DNA from: Methylococcus capsulatus str. Texas = ATCC 19069
GTDB lineage: Bacteria; Pseudomonadota; Gammaproteobacteria; Methylococcales; Methylococcaceae
Assembly: GCF_000424685.1 (NCBI RefSeq)
Contig: NZ_AUKJ01000022.1
Coordinates: forward strand, 7,501-71,500
Reading direction: 5' to 3'
DNA length: 64,000 bases
Positions 26,012 to 34,597 of this stretch are shown here, one piece after another (within the stretch, counting starts at the first letter, position 1; each line of letters starts with the position of its first letter). The position numbers and the translations under genes are program-made. The notes beneath the pieces are model-generated. The model did not search any database. It saw nothing but the letters and a program-made list of their open reading frames with translations, and was not told the origin of the DNA.

Positions 26012-28348
26012 ATGAGCTTGAACTTGAGCGACTACCAAGAACATCTCGAACGACTCGATCCTCGCGTCAAGGACACGCTGGAGGCGAGCTTCCACGAAGC
26101 CGCACGGGTCATGTCGCCGGGCGCCCTCAAGAACTACATCGAGGGCGCCCGGGCCTTGTCGGAACTCGGGCGCGGCGCAGAGCTGGTGCTGGCCTATGTC
26201 CAGCAGATGCCGCTGGTGTGCAAGGAGGTCGGCGACGAGGTGATCGCGGACGTCGTCAGCGGCGTGATGAAACTGGCGTCCATGGTCAGCGGGGCGGTGA
26301 TCGAGCGGCTGTTCGACAGCCTTCCCACCGCAGCCCGGCGGCTGGGCGACGGCGAGCTTTTGCGGCAGTACCTCGGCCTGATCCACCAGCTTTCCGCCAA
26401 GGCACCGCGGGGCCTGCGACCGATGCTGGACCACCTCGACCCGCTGTTCGACAAACTGACCCTGGGGGGACTGCGGCGCTGGGCATTGTGGGGCGCTCAG
26501 GCCCATGCCCGCGACTTCGAGACCCTGGCAAAATACTTCGCCCTGGAGACTGCCGACAGCCTGGCGGTGCTGCAGCAGGAGCGGCGCGGCACCCTGTTCG
26601 TCGACACCCAGCGCAAGCTCAACTTCTACCTGCGCGCGCTGTGGGGCAGGGATTTCTACCTGCGCCCCACCTCTGGCGATTTCGAGACGCGCGAAGGCTA
26701 CAAACCGTACATCGAACACGGGGTGATCTTCGTGCCCGATGCGTACGACGACTTCGGCCCGGTATCGGGCAAGGAACTCTACCGGGCAACCGCCGCCCAT
26801 GCCGCCGCCCACCTGGCTTACACCATCCGCCCGCTGTCCGCGGAGCAACTGACGCCGGTGCAGATGTTCCTGATCGGTCTGTTCGAGGACGCCCGCGTCG
26901 AGGCGCTGGCAATCCGCGAATTCCCCGGGCTCAAACAGCTCTGGGCGCCTTTGTTCGAAGCCGCCCTCGGCAGCGACCGCAACGCCGACCCGATGGTACT
27001 CTGGCTGGAGCGGCTGGCTCACGCTCTGCTCGATGAACGGATAGGAGCCGACGATCCGATCGTGGCCGAGCTGCGCGAATCCTTCCATGCCGCGCTGGCC
27101 AAGGATCCGGCCGACAACCGGCTGAGCTGGGACCTGGGCGTCACCCTCTCCAACCGCATCAAGGACCGGTGGGGCCTGCCCTCGCTGCGCGTCCTGGAAA
27201 GCTTCGGCGTGCCGTACCGGGACGACAACCGCTTCCTCTGGACCTTCGGCGAGACCGAATGGGCCGAGGCCGACCACATCGCCGCCAGCCAGCGCCAGGT
27301 ACGCAGGAAGGTATCCTTGATGGAGATGATCGACGAGATCGATTGCGAACTGGCCGGGGACGACGCCCAGGAAGTCTGGACCCTGGAAACGCCGTTCTAC
27401 CTCGATCAGGAAGGCTGCACCATCAACGAACTGGAAGGCAAGGAACCGGTCAGCGACCCTTACCACTATCCGGAATGGGACTACCAGGTCCAGTTGCACC
27501 GCCCCAACTGGGCCACCGTGCTGGAGCGGCGCCAGGCCAAGGACGACCCGGCTCTCGTCGAACGGATCCTGCTCGAATACAAGCCCGTCGCCAGCCGCCT
27601 CAAGCACATCATCGACGCCCTGCAGCCGCAGGGCGTGATCCGCCAACGGCGGCGGGAAGACGGCGACGAGATCGACCTGAACGCCGCCATCCGGGCCATG
27701 ATCGACATCCGCATGGGCGAGATGCCCGACCCCCGCATCAACATCCGCACGATCCGCAAGACCCGCGACCTCGCGGTACTGCTGCTGCTCGACTTGTCGG
27801 AATCCACCAACGAAACCTTGCCCGGCAGCGATCGGCCAATCATTCAGCTGGCACGCGAGGCCTGCACCCTGCTGGCCTGGGCCATCGACGGCATCGGCGA
27901 TCCCTTCGCCATCCACGGCTTCGCCTCCGACGGCCGCCACGACGTGCAGTACTACCGCTTCAAGGATTTCGACCAGCCTTTCGACGACCAGGCCAAGTCC
28001 CGTATCGCCGGGATGAAGGGCGGGCTGTCCACCCGGATGGGCGCCGCCATGCGTCATGCCGCGCACCATCTGCGACATCGGCCCCAGCAGAGGAAATTGC
28101 TGCTCCTGGTCAGCGACGGCGAACCGGCCGACATCGACGAGCGCGACCCGCAGTATCTCCGCCTCGACACCAAGAAGGCAGTCGAGGAACTGGCCTCCTC
28201 GGGCATCATGACCTACTGCCTGACGCTGGACCCGGATGCCGACGCTTACGTCTCCCGGATTTTCGGCCCCAACCGCTATACGGTCGTGGACCACGTCCAG
28301 CGCCTGCCCGAACGGCTGCCCATGCTGTTCGCCGGCCTGACGGCCTGA
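26012..28348 (+). CDS. cbbO: RuBisCO activase adaptor CbbO with von Willebrand factor A domain
   Basis: CbbO is the adaptor that docks the CbbQ ATPase onto RuBisCO for removal of inhibitors. The 778-residue protein has the long helical N-terminal region of CbbO/NorD-type proteins and a C-terminal VWA domain with MIDAS motif LDLSESTNE at about residue 594 and LLLVSDGEPADIDE later. The start (MSLNLSDYQEHLERLD) has a GAGG site; the open frame upstream to 25940 is not homologous. It lies on the same strand as cbbLSQ but 8.3 kb downstream of cbbQ. NorD is the main alternative; the cbb context favours CbbO. Confidence 0.88.
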   Translation: MSLNLSDYQEHLERLDPRVKDTLEASFHEAARVMSPGALKNYIEGARALSELGRGAELVLAYVQQMPLVCKEVGDEVIADVVSGVMKLASMVSGAVIERLFDSLPTAARRLGDGELLRQYLGLIHQLSAKAPRGLRPMLDHLDPLFDKLTLGGLRRWALWGAQAHARDFETLAKYFALETADSLAVLQQERRGTLFVDTQRKLNFYLRALWGRDFYLRPTSGDFETREGYKPYIEHGVIFVPDAYDDFGPVSGKELYRATAAHAAAHLAYTIRPLSAEQLTPVQMFLIGLFEDARVEALAIREFPGLKQLWAPLFEAALGSDRNADPMVLWLERLAHALLDERIGADDPIVAELRESFHAALAKDPADNRLSWDLGVTLSNRIKDRWGLPSLRVLESFGVPYRDDNRFLWTFGETEWAEADHIAASQRQVRRKVSLMEMIDEIDCELAGDDAQEVWTLETPFYLDQEGCTINELEGKEPVSDPYHYPEWDYQVQLHRPNWATVLERRQAKDDPALVERILLEYKPVASRLKHIIDALQPQGVIRQRRREDGDEIDLNAAIRAMIDIRMGEMPDPRINIRTIRKTRDLAVLLLLDLSESTNETLPGSDRPIIQLAREACTLLAWAIDGIGDPFAIHGFASDGRHDVQYYRFKDFDQPFDDQAKSRIAGMKGGLSTRMGAAMRHAAHHLRHRPQQRKLLLLVSDGEPADIDERDPQYLRLDTKKAVEELASSGIMTYCLTLDPDADAYVSRIFGPNRYTVVDHVQRLPERLPMLFAGLTA

Positions 28349-28719
28349 AAAAAACCCCGGCGCGGCGAAGCCGACGACTCCATCGTTCGGATCGAGATCA
28401 TTTGAGAGCGAAAAACAATCGAAGTTCTAGTAAATTACTCTCGCCACGCATGGCTGATCGCGGACCGGGCCGGTCAAACGCCCGCGGAATGAAACCTGCC
28501 GACCAAAGAAAAGAATAATGGAACCGCTCAAACACCCGCCATACAGCACCCCTTCTCGTCCCTTCCGCCCGGACCGTTGCGGCGCCGAGTGAAACCAGCG
28601 ACTGCCGGTCCCGGGCCATGTCCAAGGGGATGCGGACACGCCCACTGGCATAGATCACGCGGACCGGATGGCCCGCGAAGCCAGGCGTGCGCCCACCGAA
28701 ACCTCTCAGTGGCAGCCCC
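28349..28719. other. Intergenic region between cbbO and the sulfotransferase gene
   Basis: No convincing gene, RNA or repeat was found in this 371-bp stretch. The stretch at about 28400-28450 is more AT-rich than its surroundings and may hold the promoter of the sulfotransferase gene, but no clear -35/-10 pair stands out. Confidence 0.4.
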
Positions 28720-30105
28720 ATGTTCTTCAATTACCGCGGCTTTCTGAAAGCCCTGCGCCTGGCGTTGTTCCAGCGGCCCTTCCGGCTCAGACGCTGGTTC
28801 TACGTGCTGCTTTTTTCCGCCTTGTACCTCGCCTTCGTGGCTTTCGTGGCACTCGGCCGCCTGCTGGATCACGTCTTTTTCCCCGGCTTCAGAAAAACCA
28901 GCGTCGAACGGCCGGTATTCGTGATCGCCCCGCCCCGGAGCGGGACCTCCTTCCTGCAGCGTGTGCTCTGCGCGGACGAGCAGCGCTTCGTGCACTGGAA
29001 GATGTACCAGACCATTTTTCCGAGCATCTGTTTTCAGGCCGTCTTCAACGGTCTGGCCTGGATCGACGCCAAGTGCGGCGGCGTGATCCGGCGCCTGATG
29101 CAAGGCTGTGAGCGGAAGTGGTTCGGCGGCTGGGACGAGATGCACCGGATGCGCCTGGACCAGCCGGAGGAAGACCAGGCGCTGTTCCTCTACGCATTCG
29201 CTTCCGAGGCGATCTTCATGCTGTTTCCTTTCGTGGAGCCGCTTTGGGAAGTGGGTTTTCCCGATGCCCTTCCGCCGGCATCCCGCCGCAAGCTGATGGC
29301 CTATTACCGCTCCTGCATGCAGCGCCATGTCTACGCCAACGGCGGCGGGCGCACCCTGCTGGTCAAGTCGACCCACGCTTCGGGCGCCATCGAGTCGATC
29401 GCAGAGGAGTTTCCGGATGCCCGATTCATCACCATCGTTCGCCACCCGGACGAAGCCATCCCGTCCCACGTCAGCCTGTTCGTTCCGGTCTGGCAGACCC
29501 ATTCGCCGGAAATCGAAAAGGACGGGGCCGAGTCGAAAGCCTACGCCGCCCTGGCAGTCGAATGGTACCGGCATCTGGACCGGTTCCGCGCGCGGGTGGA
29601 GCCCGCCAATTATTACTGCATCGACTACCGCGATCTCCGGGCCGATCCGGGCCGCACGGTCGCCGCCCTTTACCGCCACTTCGGCTGGAACGTGACCGGA
29701 TCCTACCGGGCGGTGCTGCAGGACTTCACCGAGCGGCAGCGCACCTTCCAGAGCACCCATCGCTATTCGCTGGAGGAATTCGGGCTGTCGAAACAGTGGA
29801 TACGCCAGGAGCTGGGGCCGGTGATCGAAAGCCACGGCCTGGACGGAGAGAAGACCTCCAGCCAGAAGCCGCAGACGGAAAGCCTAGGGCAGACGCTTGT
29901 TCCAGGCGGGCACCGGCGATCCTCGGCGTTCGGCCAGCAAGCGGTAATACGCGGCATGCAGGAGCCCCAGGAGGATCAGGGCGAGCCCGTCGGCCACCAC
30001 CACCGCCACCGCCTGCGTGCCGGCGAAGCTCTCGACGGCGACGATGATGGCCAGGGCGATGTTGCGGTTGGCTGTGCCGAATGCGATCACTCGCCTGCCC
30101 TGTGA
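28720..30105 (+). CDS. Membrane-anchored sulfotransferase-family protein with antisense-encoded tail
   Basis: A PAPS-dependent sulfotransferase-like protein. A membrane segment lies at about residues 26-48, the PAPS 5'-phosphosulfate loop APPRSGTSFLQR at about 70-81, and the 3'-phosphate region TIVRHPDEAIPSHVSLF in the middle. Recognisable sequence ends near residue 385 (IESHGLDGE). The frame then stays open for about 74 more codons that lie exactly opposite the 3' end of the BASS transporter gene; this tail is His/Arg/Gly-rich and not family-like. The natural stop appears to have been lost. The start at 28720 (MFFNYRGF) is chosen over 28687. Substrate unknown; sulfated lipids or polysaccharides are possible. 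Confidence 0.75.
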   Translation: MFFNYRGFLKALRLALFQRPFRLRRWFYVLLFSALYLAFVAFVALGRLLDHVFFPGFRKTSVERPVFVIAPPRSGTSFLQRVLCADEQRFVHWKMYQTIFPSICFQAVFNGLAWIDAKCGGVIRRLMQGCERKWFGGWDEMHRMRLDQPEEDQALFLYAFASEAIFMLFPFVEPLWEVGFPDALPPASRRKLMAYYRSCMQRHVYANGGGRTLLVKSTHASGAIESIAEEFPDARFITIVRHPDEAIPSHVSLFVPVWQTHSPEIEKDGAESKAYAALAVEWYRHLDRFRARVEPANYYCIDYRDLRADPGRTVAALYRHFGWNVTGSYRAVLQDFTERQRTFQSTHRYSLEEFGLSKQWIRQELGPVIESHGLDGEKTSSQKPQTESLGQTLVPGGHRRSSAFGQQAVIRGMQEPQEDQGEPVGHHHRHRLRAGEALDGDDDGQGDVAVGCAECDHSPAL

Positions 30106-30789
30106 GTCCGGCCCGCCGAAGGCGTAGCCCAGCCAGAACGACAGTTCTCCCGCCAGAACGAAGGCCAGCAGGGGTTTCCACCCGGTCGCGAGGAGGGTCC
30201 CGGATTCGATCCAGGTCACGAATGCCAGGGACACGGCTCCCGCCGCCTCCGCCAGGATATCCAGAGGCCGGACCAGGCGGCCGGCCAACCCAGGCAGTCC
30301 GAACCTGAGCGCCATGCCTGCGATGAGCGGCATGCTGACGGTGCAGAACAGCACCGCCAGAAGATTCGGATAATTGAACCTGAGCGTGGCGCCACCGCCC
30401 AGGGCCGCGAAACCGGCATCGAAAGCCAGCGGCGTGAGGACAATGGCGAACACGGGAAAAATCGCGGTCAAACCGGCCGCCAGCGCCAGATCGCCCCGCG
30501 CCATCTTCACGAAGACCGGCACCACCGGAGCGAAGGGTGCGGCGGCCAGCAAGAGCATCCCGGCCGCATATTCCGGCGGAAGAGCGAAGCCACGCGCCAG
30601 ACCATAAGCCAGGAGGGGAACCGCGATGAAATTGAGCGGCAGTACGACGGACCAACGGCAGCCTCGAATCGCCGACATGACGGCTGCGACTTCGAGCCGC
30701 AGACCGACCGCCAGCAGCAGCCCTCCCAGGGAAGCCATGGTCAGGCCGCGGATCAGAAGCTCAGGCTGTATCGGAAGAGTTTGGGGCAC
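29884..30789 (-). CDS. Bile acid:sodium symporter (BASS) family transporter
   Basis: A 301-residue membrane protein with nine to ten hydrophobic segments, resembling the BASS/arsenite-permease-like superfamily. These carry organic anions or oxyanions with Na+. Typical stretches include LLLAAAPFAPVVPVFVKMARGD, LTAIFPVFAIVLTPL, and the core-domain crossover region FGTANRNIALAIIVAV. The frame starts at a GTG (30789) without a clear ribosome site; an internal ATG at 30738 is an alternative. Its 3' 222 bp overlap, on the opposite strand, the extended tail of the sulfotransferase frame. The ligand is unknown. Confidence 0.8.
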   Translation of the reverse strand: MPQTLPIQPELLIRGLTMASLGGLLLAVGLRLEVAAVMSAIRGCRWSVVLPLNFIAVPLLAYGLARGFALPPEYAAGMLLLAAAPFAPVVPVFVKMARGDLALAAGLTAIFPVFAIVLTPLAFDAGFAALGGGATLRFNYPNLLAVLFCTVSMPLIAGMALRFGLPGLAGRLVRPLDILAEAAGAVSLAFVTWIESGTLLATGWKPLLAFVLAGELSFWLGYAFGGPDSQGRRVIAFGTANRNIALAIIVAVESFAGTQAVAVVVADGLALILLGLLHAAYYRLLAERRGSPVPAWNKRLP

Positions 30790-30916
30790 GGAAGATGAGA
30801 GGAAAAGGCAGAATCTGGCACCGTCTTTCCTGACGGCTGGAATACCATTTCAATCGACGGCGGAACAAACACGCTAAAAGAATTTGAATATGAAACGCGC
30901 GCGAAGCCTATTAGAT

Positions 30917-30974
30917 GTGGGTTTTCGGACCCACGGCCGACGTACTTTCTTTTGGACGGCCAAAAGAAAGTACG
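30917..30974. repeat. Double inverted repeat in the gap before hpnN
   Basis: Two palindromes sit back to back: GTGGGT-N6-ACCCAC (30917-30934) and a perfect 15-bp inverted repeat with a 4-base spacer (30941-30955 and 30960-30974). The surrounding 30890-31140 stretch is open in several frames on both strands and encodes repeat-like peptides of a kind I associate with dispersed intergenic repeats in proteobacterial genomes. No second copy is present in this window, so calling it a dispersed element is inference; it may also act as a terminator for both neighbours. Confidence 0.6.
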
Positions 30975-31160
30975 CAAAGAACAACCGCCCGGAGGCCGCG
31001 AAAGCTTCCTGCGCTTCTCGCTTTCGACGAGGGTCCATCGAAGGGGCTCCTGCCCCTCCATGGACGAGCCGCTTCCTTGCGGCTCCCCTTCGGGCTGTCC
31101 TCGCCGAAAGCTGCGATGCTCGGCGCGGCCTAACGGGATAGCTCAAAAAGGAGGCACGTT

Positions 31161-33872
31161 TTGATCACGCGAAAAATACGCCTGCGGACCCGCATCGACC
31201 GCCTGTTGTCCGTCTGGTTCTATTTTTCGATGCGCCACGCCGTGGCGGTGATCGCCTTTTCGATCCTCGCCGCCATAGCCGCGGTAAACTACACGATCCA
31301 CAACCTCCGCATCAACACCTATCCCGGCAATGTGCTGTCGGACGAACTGCCGTGGCGTCAGGACAAACTGGCCTACGAAAGGGCCTTCCCGCAGTTCCGC
31401 GATTCCATCGTCATCGTCCTCGACGCTCCGACGCCGGACCAGGCGCGGGATGCGGCGGCCAGGCTCTATCACCGGCTGCGCGAGGATTCCGCCCAGTTCG
31501 AATGGGTGTTCTATCCACCGGAAAGCGGGTTCTTCCGCGAGAACGGCCTGCTGTTCGACGACGCCGCGGACCTGGAAAAAATGTCCGATCACCTGGCCAG
31601 GGTACAGCCATTCCTGGCGGAGGTGTCCACCGACCGGAGCCTCCGCGGGGTGTTCTCGCTCCTGGAGCGGGCCCTGCGCACCGGCGAGGACAAGGACATC
31701 GATTTCGCCGCCGTGTTCGGCCGCCTCGCCGCGGCGCTCCGCGGCTATCTGGACGGCTCCGGAACGCCCCTGTCCTGGATCGAACTGATGGCCGGCGAGG
31801 ACGCCAAGCCCGCCGACAGGCGCGTGCTGCTGGAGGTCATGCCGCGGATCGAATACAGCTCGCTGGCGCCCGGCGAAAATCTCATGGCGGCGATCCGCCA
31901 GACCGGCAAGGAACTGCGCCTGGAAGAAAGCGGCGTCGCTATGCGGCTCACCGGTGCCGCCGCCCTGTCCGTGGACGAACTCAAGAGCGCCAGCATCGGC
32001 GCCCAGATGGCGAGCCTCGGTTCGTTCCTGGGGGTAAGCCTGGTCATGCTGATCGGGTTGCGGTCGCTGTGGCTGGTGCTGGCGGTGCAGATCGGCCTGG
32101 TGCTCGGACTGATCTTCACCGCTGCCTTCGCCGCCCTGGCGCTCGGCCAGCTCAATCTGATCTCGGTCGCCTTCTCCGTGATGTACATCGGCATCGGCGC
32201 CGATTACGCCATTTATCTGAGCCTGCGCTACCGCGAGCTGGCCTGCCGCTCGCACAACCATCGCAGCGCCCTGAAACGCGCCGTCCGCCACGTCGGCGGA
32301 TCGCTGGAAATCGGCACCCTGACCACCGCCGTCGGCTTCTTCTGCTTCGTACCCACCAGCTACCGGGGGGTCGCCGAGCTGGGGATCATTTCCGGCGCCG
32401 GCATGTTCATCAGCCTGTTCGTGACACTCGCCATCCTCCCGGCTTTCCTCGGCCTCCGACGCCCTTCACGTTACCTCGGCCCCCATGCGGGGCATGAGGA
32501 ACCGCCGCACTGGCAGCGGAGTCTCCTGACTTTTCCGCTGCGCCATTCGCGGGGCGTTCTGGTCGCCGCGGCCATCGTCGCCGCCCTCGCCTTCGTGCCA
32601 CTGAAGTCGGCCCGCTTCGACCAGAACCCGCTCAACCTCCAGGACCCCTCCGCCGAATCGGTCCGGACCTTCCGCGAACTGCTGGCCGACGGCTCCAATT
32701 CACCCTGGTTCCTGGCGGCGCTGGCCAAGGATGGCGGAGAAGCGGCGGCCATGAAGCAGCGGCTGGAAAGGCTGCCGGTGGTGGACAAGGTTCTGACGCT
32801 CGAGGATTTCGTGCCGGAAGACCAGGACCAAAAACTGGACCTGATCGACCAGATGGCGCTGACCCTGGGGCCGCAGCCGGCATCGGGCGCCACCAAGCCG
32901 CGGCCCGCGCCCGACGAGGAGGCCGCGGCCGTGCGCCGGTTCCTGGCGACCCTCACGGCTCACCTCTCGGCCCACCCCGACGCCGCCGACGCGCCGGCCG
33001 GCTTCCGCCTCGCGGCGGAACAGGCCCGGCTGGCCGAACGCATCCAGTCCACACAGGGCGAGGCCCGAACCGAAACCGTGGCGCGGATATCCCAGATCCT
33101 GGTGGACGGGCTCGACGGCCAGTTGGACCGGCTGGCGGACGCCCTGAAGGCCCGCCGGGTCGATATCGGCGACCTGCCGGACGACTTCCGCTCCCGCTGG
33201 ATCACCAAGGATGGCATACGGCGGGTCGAAATCCGGCCGAAAGAGGACCTGCACGACCCGCAAGCCATGCGCCGTTTCGTGGACCAGGTCCGGCAGGTGG
33301 TGCCGCATGCCACGGGGGTGCCGGTGCTGTTCCTGGAATCCGGCGACGCCGTGGTGACGGCCTTCCTGCAGGCTTTCGCCTACGCCATCGTGGCGATCAC
33401 CGTGATCCTGTTCCTGACCATGGAGAAAAAGATCGACGTGGCGCTGGTCCTGCTCCCGCTGCTGCTGGCCTCCCTGCTGACGGGAGCGGCCATGGCGCTG
33501 GCGAGAATCCCCTTCAACTTCGCCAACATCATCGCCCTGCCGCTGGTGTTCGGCATGGGGGTGGACAACTGCATCCACATGGTCCACCGCTTCCGCACCG
33601 CGCCGCCGAAGGACGGCATCCTCCTGCACACCAGCACCGCCCTGGCCGTCGTGCTGAGCGCGCTCACCAACATCAGCGGCTTCGGCAACCTCGCGGTGTC
33701 GCCCCATCTCGGCATGGCCAGCATGGGGATCATGCTGAGCATCGGCATCCTCGCCACGCTCTTGTGCAGCATGATCGTGCTGCCGGCGTTGCTGGCGCAG
33801 ACGGAGCATCTGGGCCGGTTGAAACGATTTCCTTGCGATCGACTCCATGGGGAGACTCCCGGCCCAGCATGA
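31161..33872 (+). CDS. hpnN: Hopanoid-associated RND/MMPL transporter HpnN
   Basis: RND-superfamily transporter of the HpnN type, which moves hopanoids from the inner to the outer membrane. The 903-residue protein has a TM helix near residues 25-45, a large periplasmic loop, a five-TM block with GIGADYAIYLSLRYRE at about residues 345-360, a second helix and loop, and a second block with FGMGVDNCIHMVHRF. This duplicated 1+5 TM layout defines the family. It begins with TTG, supported by an AAGGAGG site six bases upstream. No other hopanoid gene is adjacent. A general MMPL lipid exporter is the alternative. Confidence 0.85.
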   Translation: MITRKIRLRTRIDRLLSVWFYFSMRHAVAVIAFSILAAIAAVNYTIHNLRINTYPGNVLSDELPWRQDKLAYERAFPQFRDSIVIVLDAPTPDQARDAAARLYHRLREDSAQFEWVFYPPESGFFRENGLLFDDAADLEKMSDHLARVQPFLAEVSTDRSLRGVFSLLERALRTGEDKDIDFAAVFGRLAAALRGYLDGSGTPLSWIELMAGEDAKPADRRVLLEVMPRIEYSSLAPGENLMAAIRQTGKELRLEESGVAMRLTGAAALSVDELKSASIGAQMASLGSFLGVSLVMLIGLRSLWLVLAVQIGLVLGLIFTAAFAALALGQLNLISVAFSVMYIGIGADYAIYLSLRYRELACRSHNHRSALKRAVRHVGGSLEIGTLTTAVGFFCFVPTSYRGVAELGIISGAGMFISLFVTLAILPAFLGLRRPSRYLGPHAGHEEPPHWQRSLLTFPLRHSRGVLVAAAIVAALAFVPLKSARFDQNPLNLQDPSAESVRTFRELLADGSNSPWFLAALAKDGGEAAAMKQRLERLPVVDKVLTLEDFVPEDQDQKLDLIDQMALTLGPQPASGATKPRPAPDEEAAAVRRFLATLTAHLSAHPDAADAPAGFRLAAEQARLAERIQSTQGEARTETVARISQILVDGLDGQLDRLADALKARRVDIGDLPDDFRSRWITKDGIRRVEIRPKEDLHDPQAMRRFVDQVRQVVPHATGVPVLFLESGDAVVTAFLQAFAYAIVAITVILFLTMEKKIDVALVLLPLLLASLLTGAAMALARIPFNFANIIALPLVFGMGVDNCIHMVHRFRTAPPKDGILLHTSTALAVVLSALTNISGFGNLAVSPHLGMASMGIMLSIGILATLLCSMIVLPALLAQTEHLGRLKRFPCDRLHGETPGPA

Positions 33873-33905
33873 ACCAGCGGCCGATCTGCCGAACAGGAGC
33901 AAAAC

Positions 33906-34031
33906 ATGCGCAAGATCCTCGTTCGGGCCGAATGGGACGACCAGGCGAAAATCTGGATAGCGACGTCCGACAACGCAGCAGGGCACGCCGGAAGCCGGGA
34001 TCACGACGCACGGCTGGCGGCCAGCCCCTGA
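33906..34031 (+). pseudogene. Truncated DUF1902/HicB-like fragment
   Basis: A 41-codon frame with a good AGGAG site begins MRKILVRAEWDDQAKIWIAT, which matches the N terminus of DUF1902 proteins (HicB-type antitoxin-like). After about 22 residues the sequence turns into an unrelated Ala/Arg/Asp tail and stops; the rest of the domain is missing. No HicA-like partner is seen. Most likely the start of a decayed gene. Confidence 0.6.
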
Positions 34032-34133
34032 TCCGAACCGGAACCCATCACACTGCTTTTTCTGCTGTTCCTTCTCTCCGAAAAAGCGCGCACCTCATCC
34101 GGACGCCGCTGGCGGACCGCCTTCGGCATCGCC

Positions 34134-34350
34134 CTACAGCCCGAAAAGCGCGGCGAGGCCGGGACAAATACCGGACCTCTGCCCGAAATCGTGCAGCACG
34201 CCGAACCCCTGGGCCGGGTCGATCCGGTACACCGTACCGATGTTGGAGCCGCCGCCGTTCCAGGCGGTGCCGTAGAGCGTGCCTTCGGGACCGAAGGCCG
34301 CAGCGGCGTAAGGACTCGAACCGTGCGCCATGTCGAAGTCGCGGCACACG
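34134..34350 (-). pseudogene. 3' remnant of a GloVer/NHL-type beta-propeller protein
   Basis: The last 65 or so codons of a minus-strand frame contain AFGPEGTLYGTAWNGGGSNIG, TVYRIDPAQGFGVLHDF and end in GLAALFGL plus stop. The Gly-rich GTxxxGG-GTVY pattern is that of tandem-repeat propeller-like secreted proteins. Upstream of about 34350 the frame is only shadow of the TonB-receptor fragment, so the 5' portion is missing. Confidence 0.55.
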
Positions 34351-34532
34351 GCCGCAACATCCGCATGGGCGACGCCCTGTGCTTCAACATGACACTGAAC
34401 TACATCGTCGATCCCCGCCTCACCCTCTACGTCCGCGGCGAAAACATCACCAACAACCAGACCTCCGATACCTACATCCTCGGCGTCCCCGGCGCCGCGG
34501 TGTATGGAGGGATACGGGCGGGTCTGCCTTGA
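34350..34532 (+). pseudogene. C-terminal remnant of a TonB-dependent receptor
   Basis: The plus-strand frame from about 34350 encodes MGDALCFNMTLNYIVDPRLT then LYVRGENITNNQTSDTYILG and YGGIRAGLP before the stop. This matches the last two to three barrel strands of a TonB-dependent receptor (the R-ENITN-Y pattern). The preceding 600 or so residues are absent. It is not a copy of the receptor end at 24.0 kb, so it came from a different receptor gene. It abuts the propeller remnant head-to-head at about 34350. Confidence 0.65.
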
Positions 34533-34597
34533 CGGGGTTCGATTATTCCGCTTCGGGCCCCTGCCCGCTCGACATGACCGGCTTTCCAACGGCCCCG

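Noticed and set aside
25766-28294. 842-codon minus-strand frame opposite cbbO
   Set aside because: It is the antisense shadow of cbbO and of the 3' end before it; composition is typical of high-GC shadow frames and shows no motifs.
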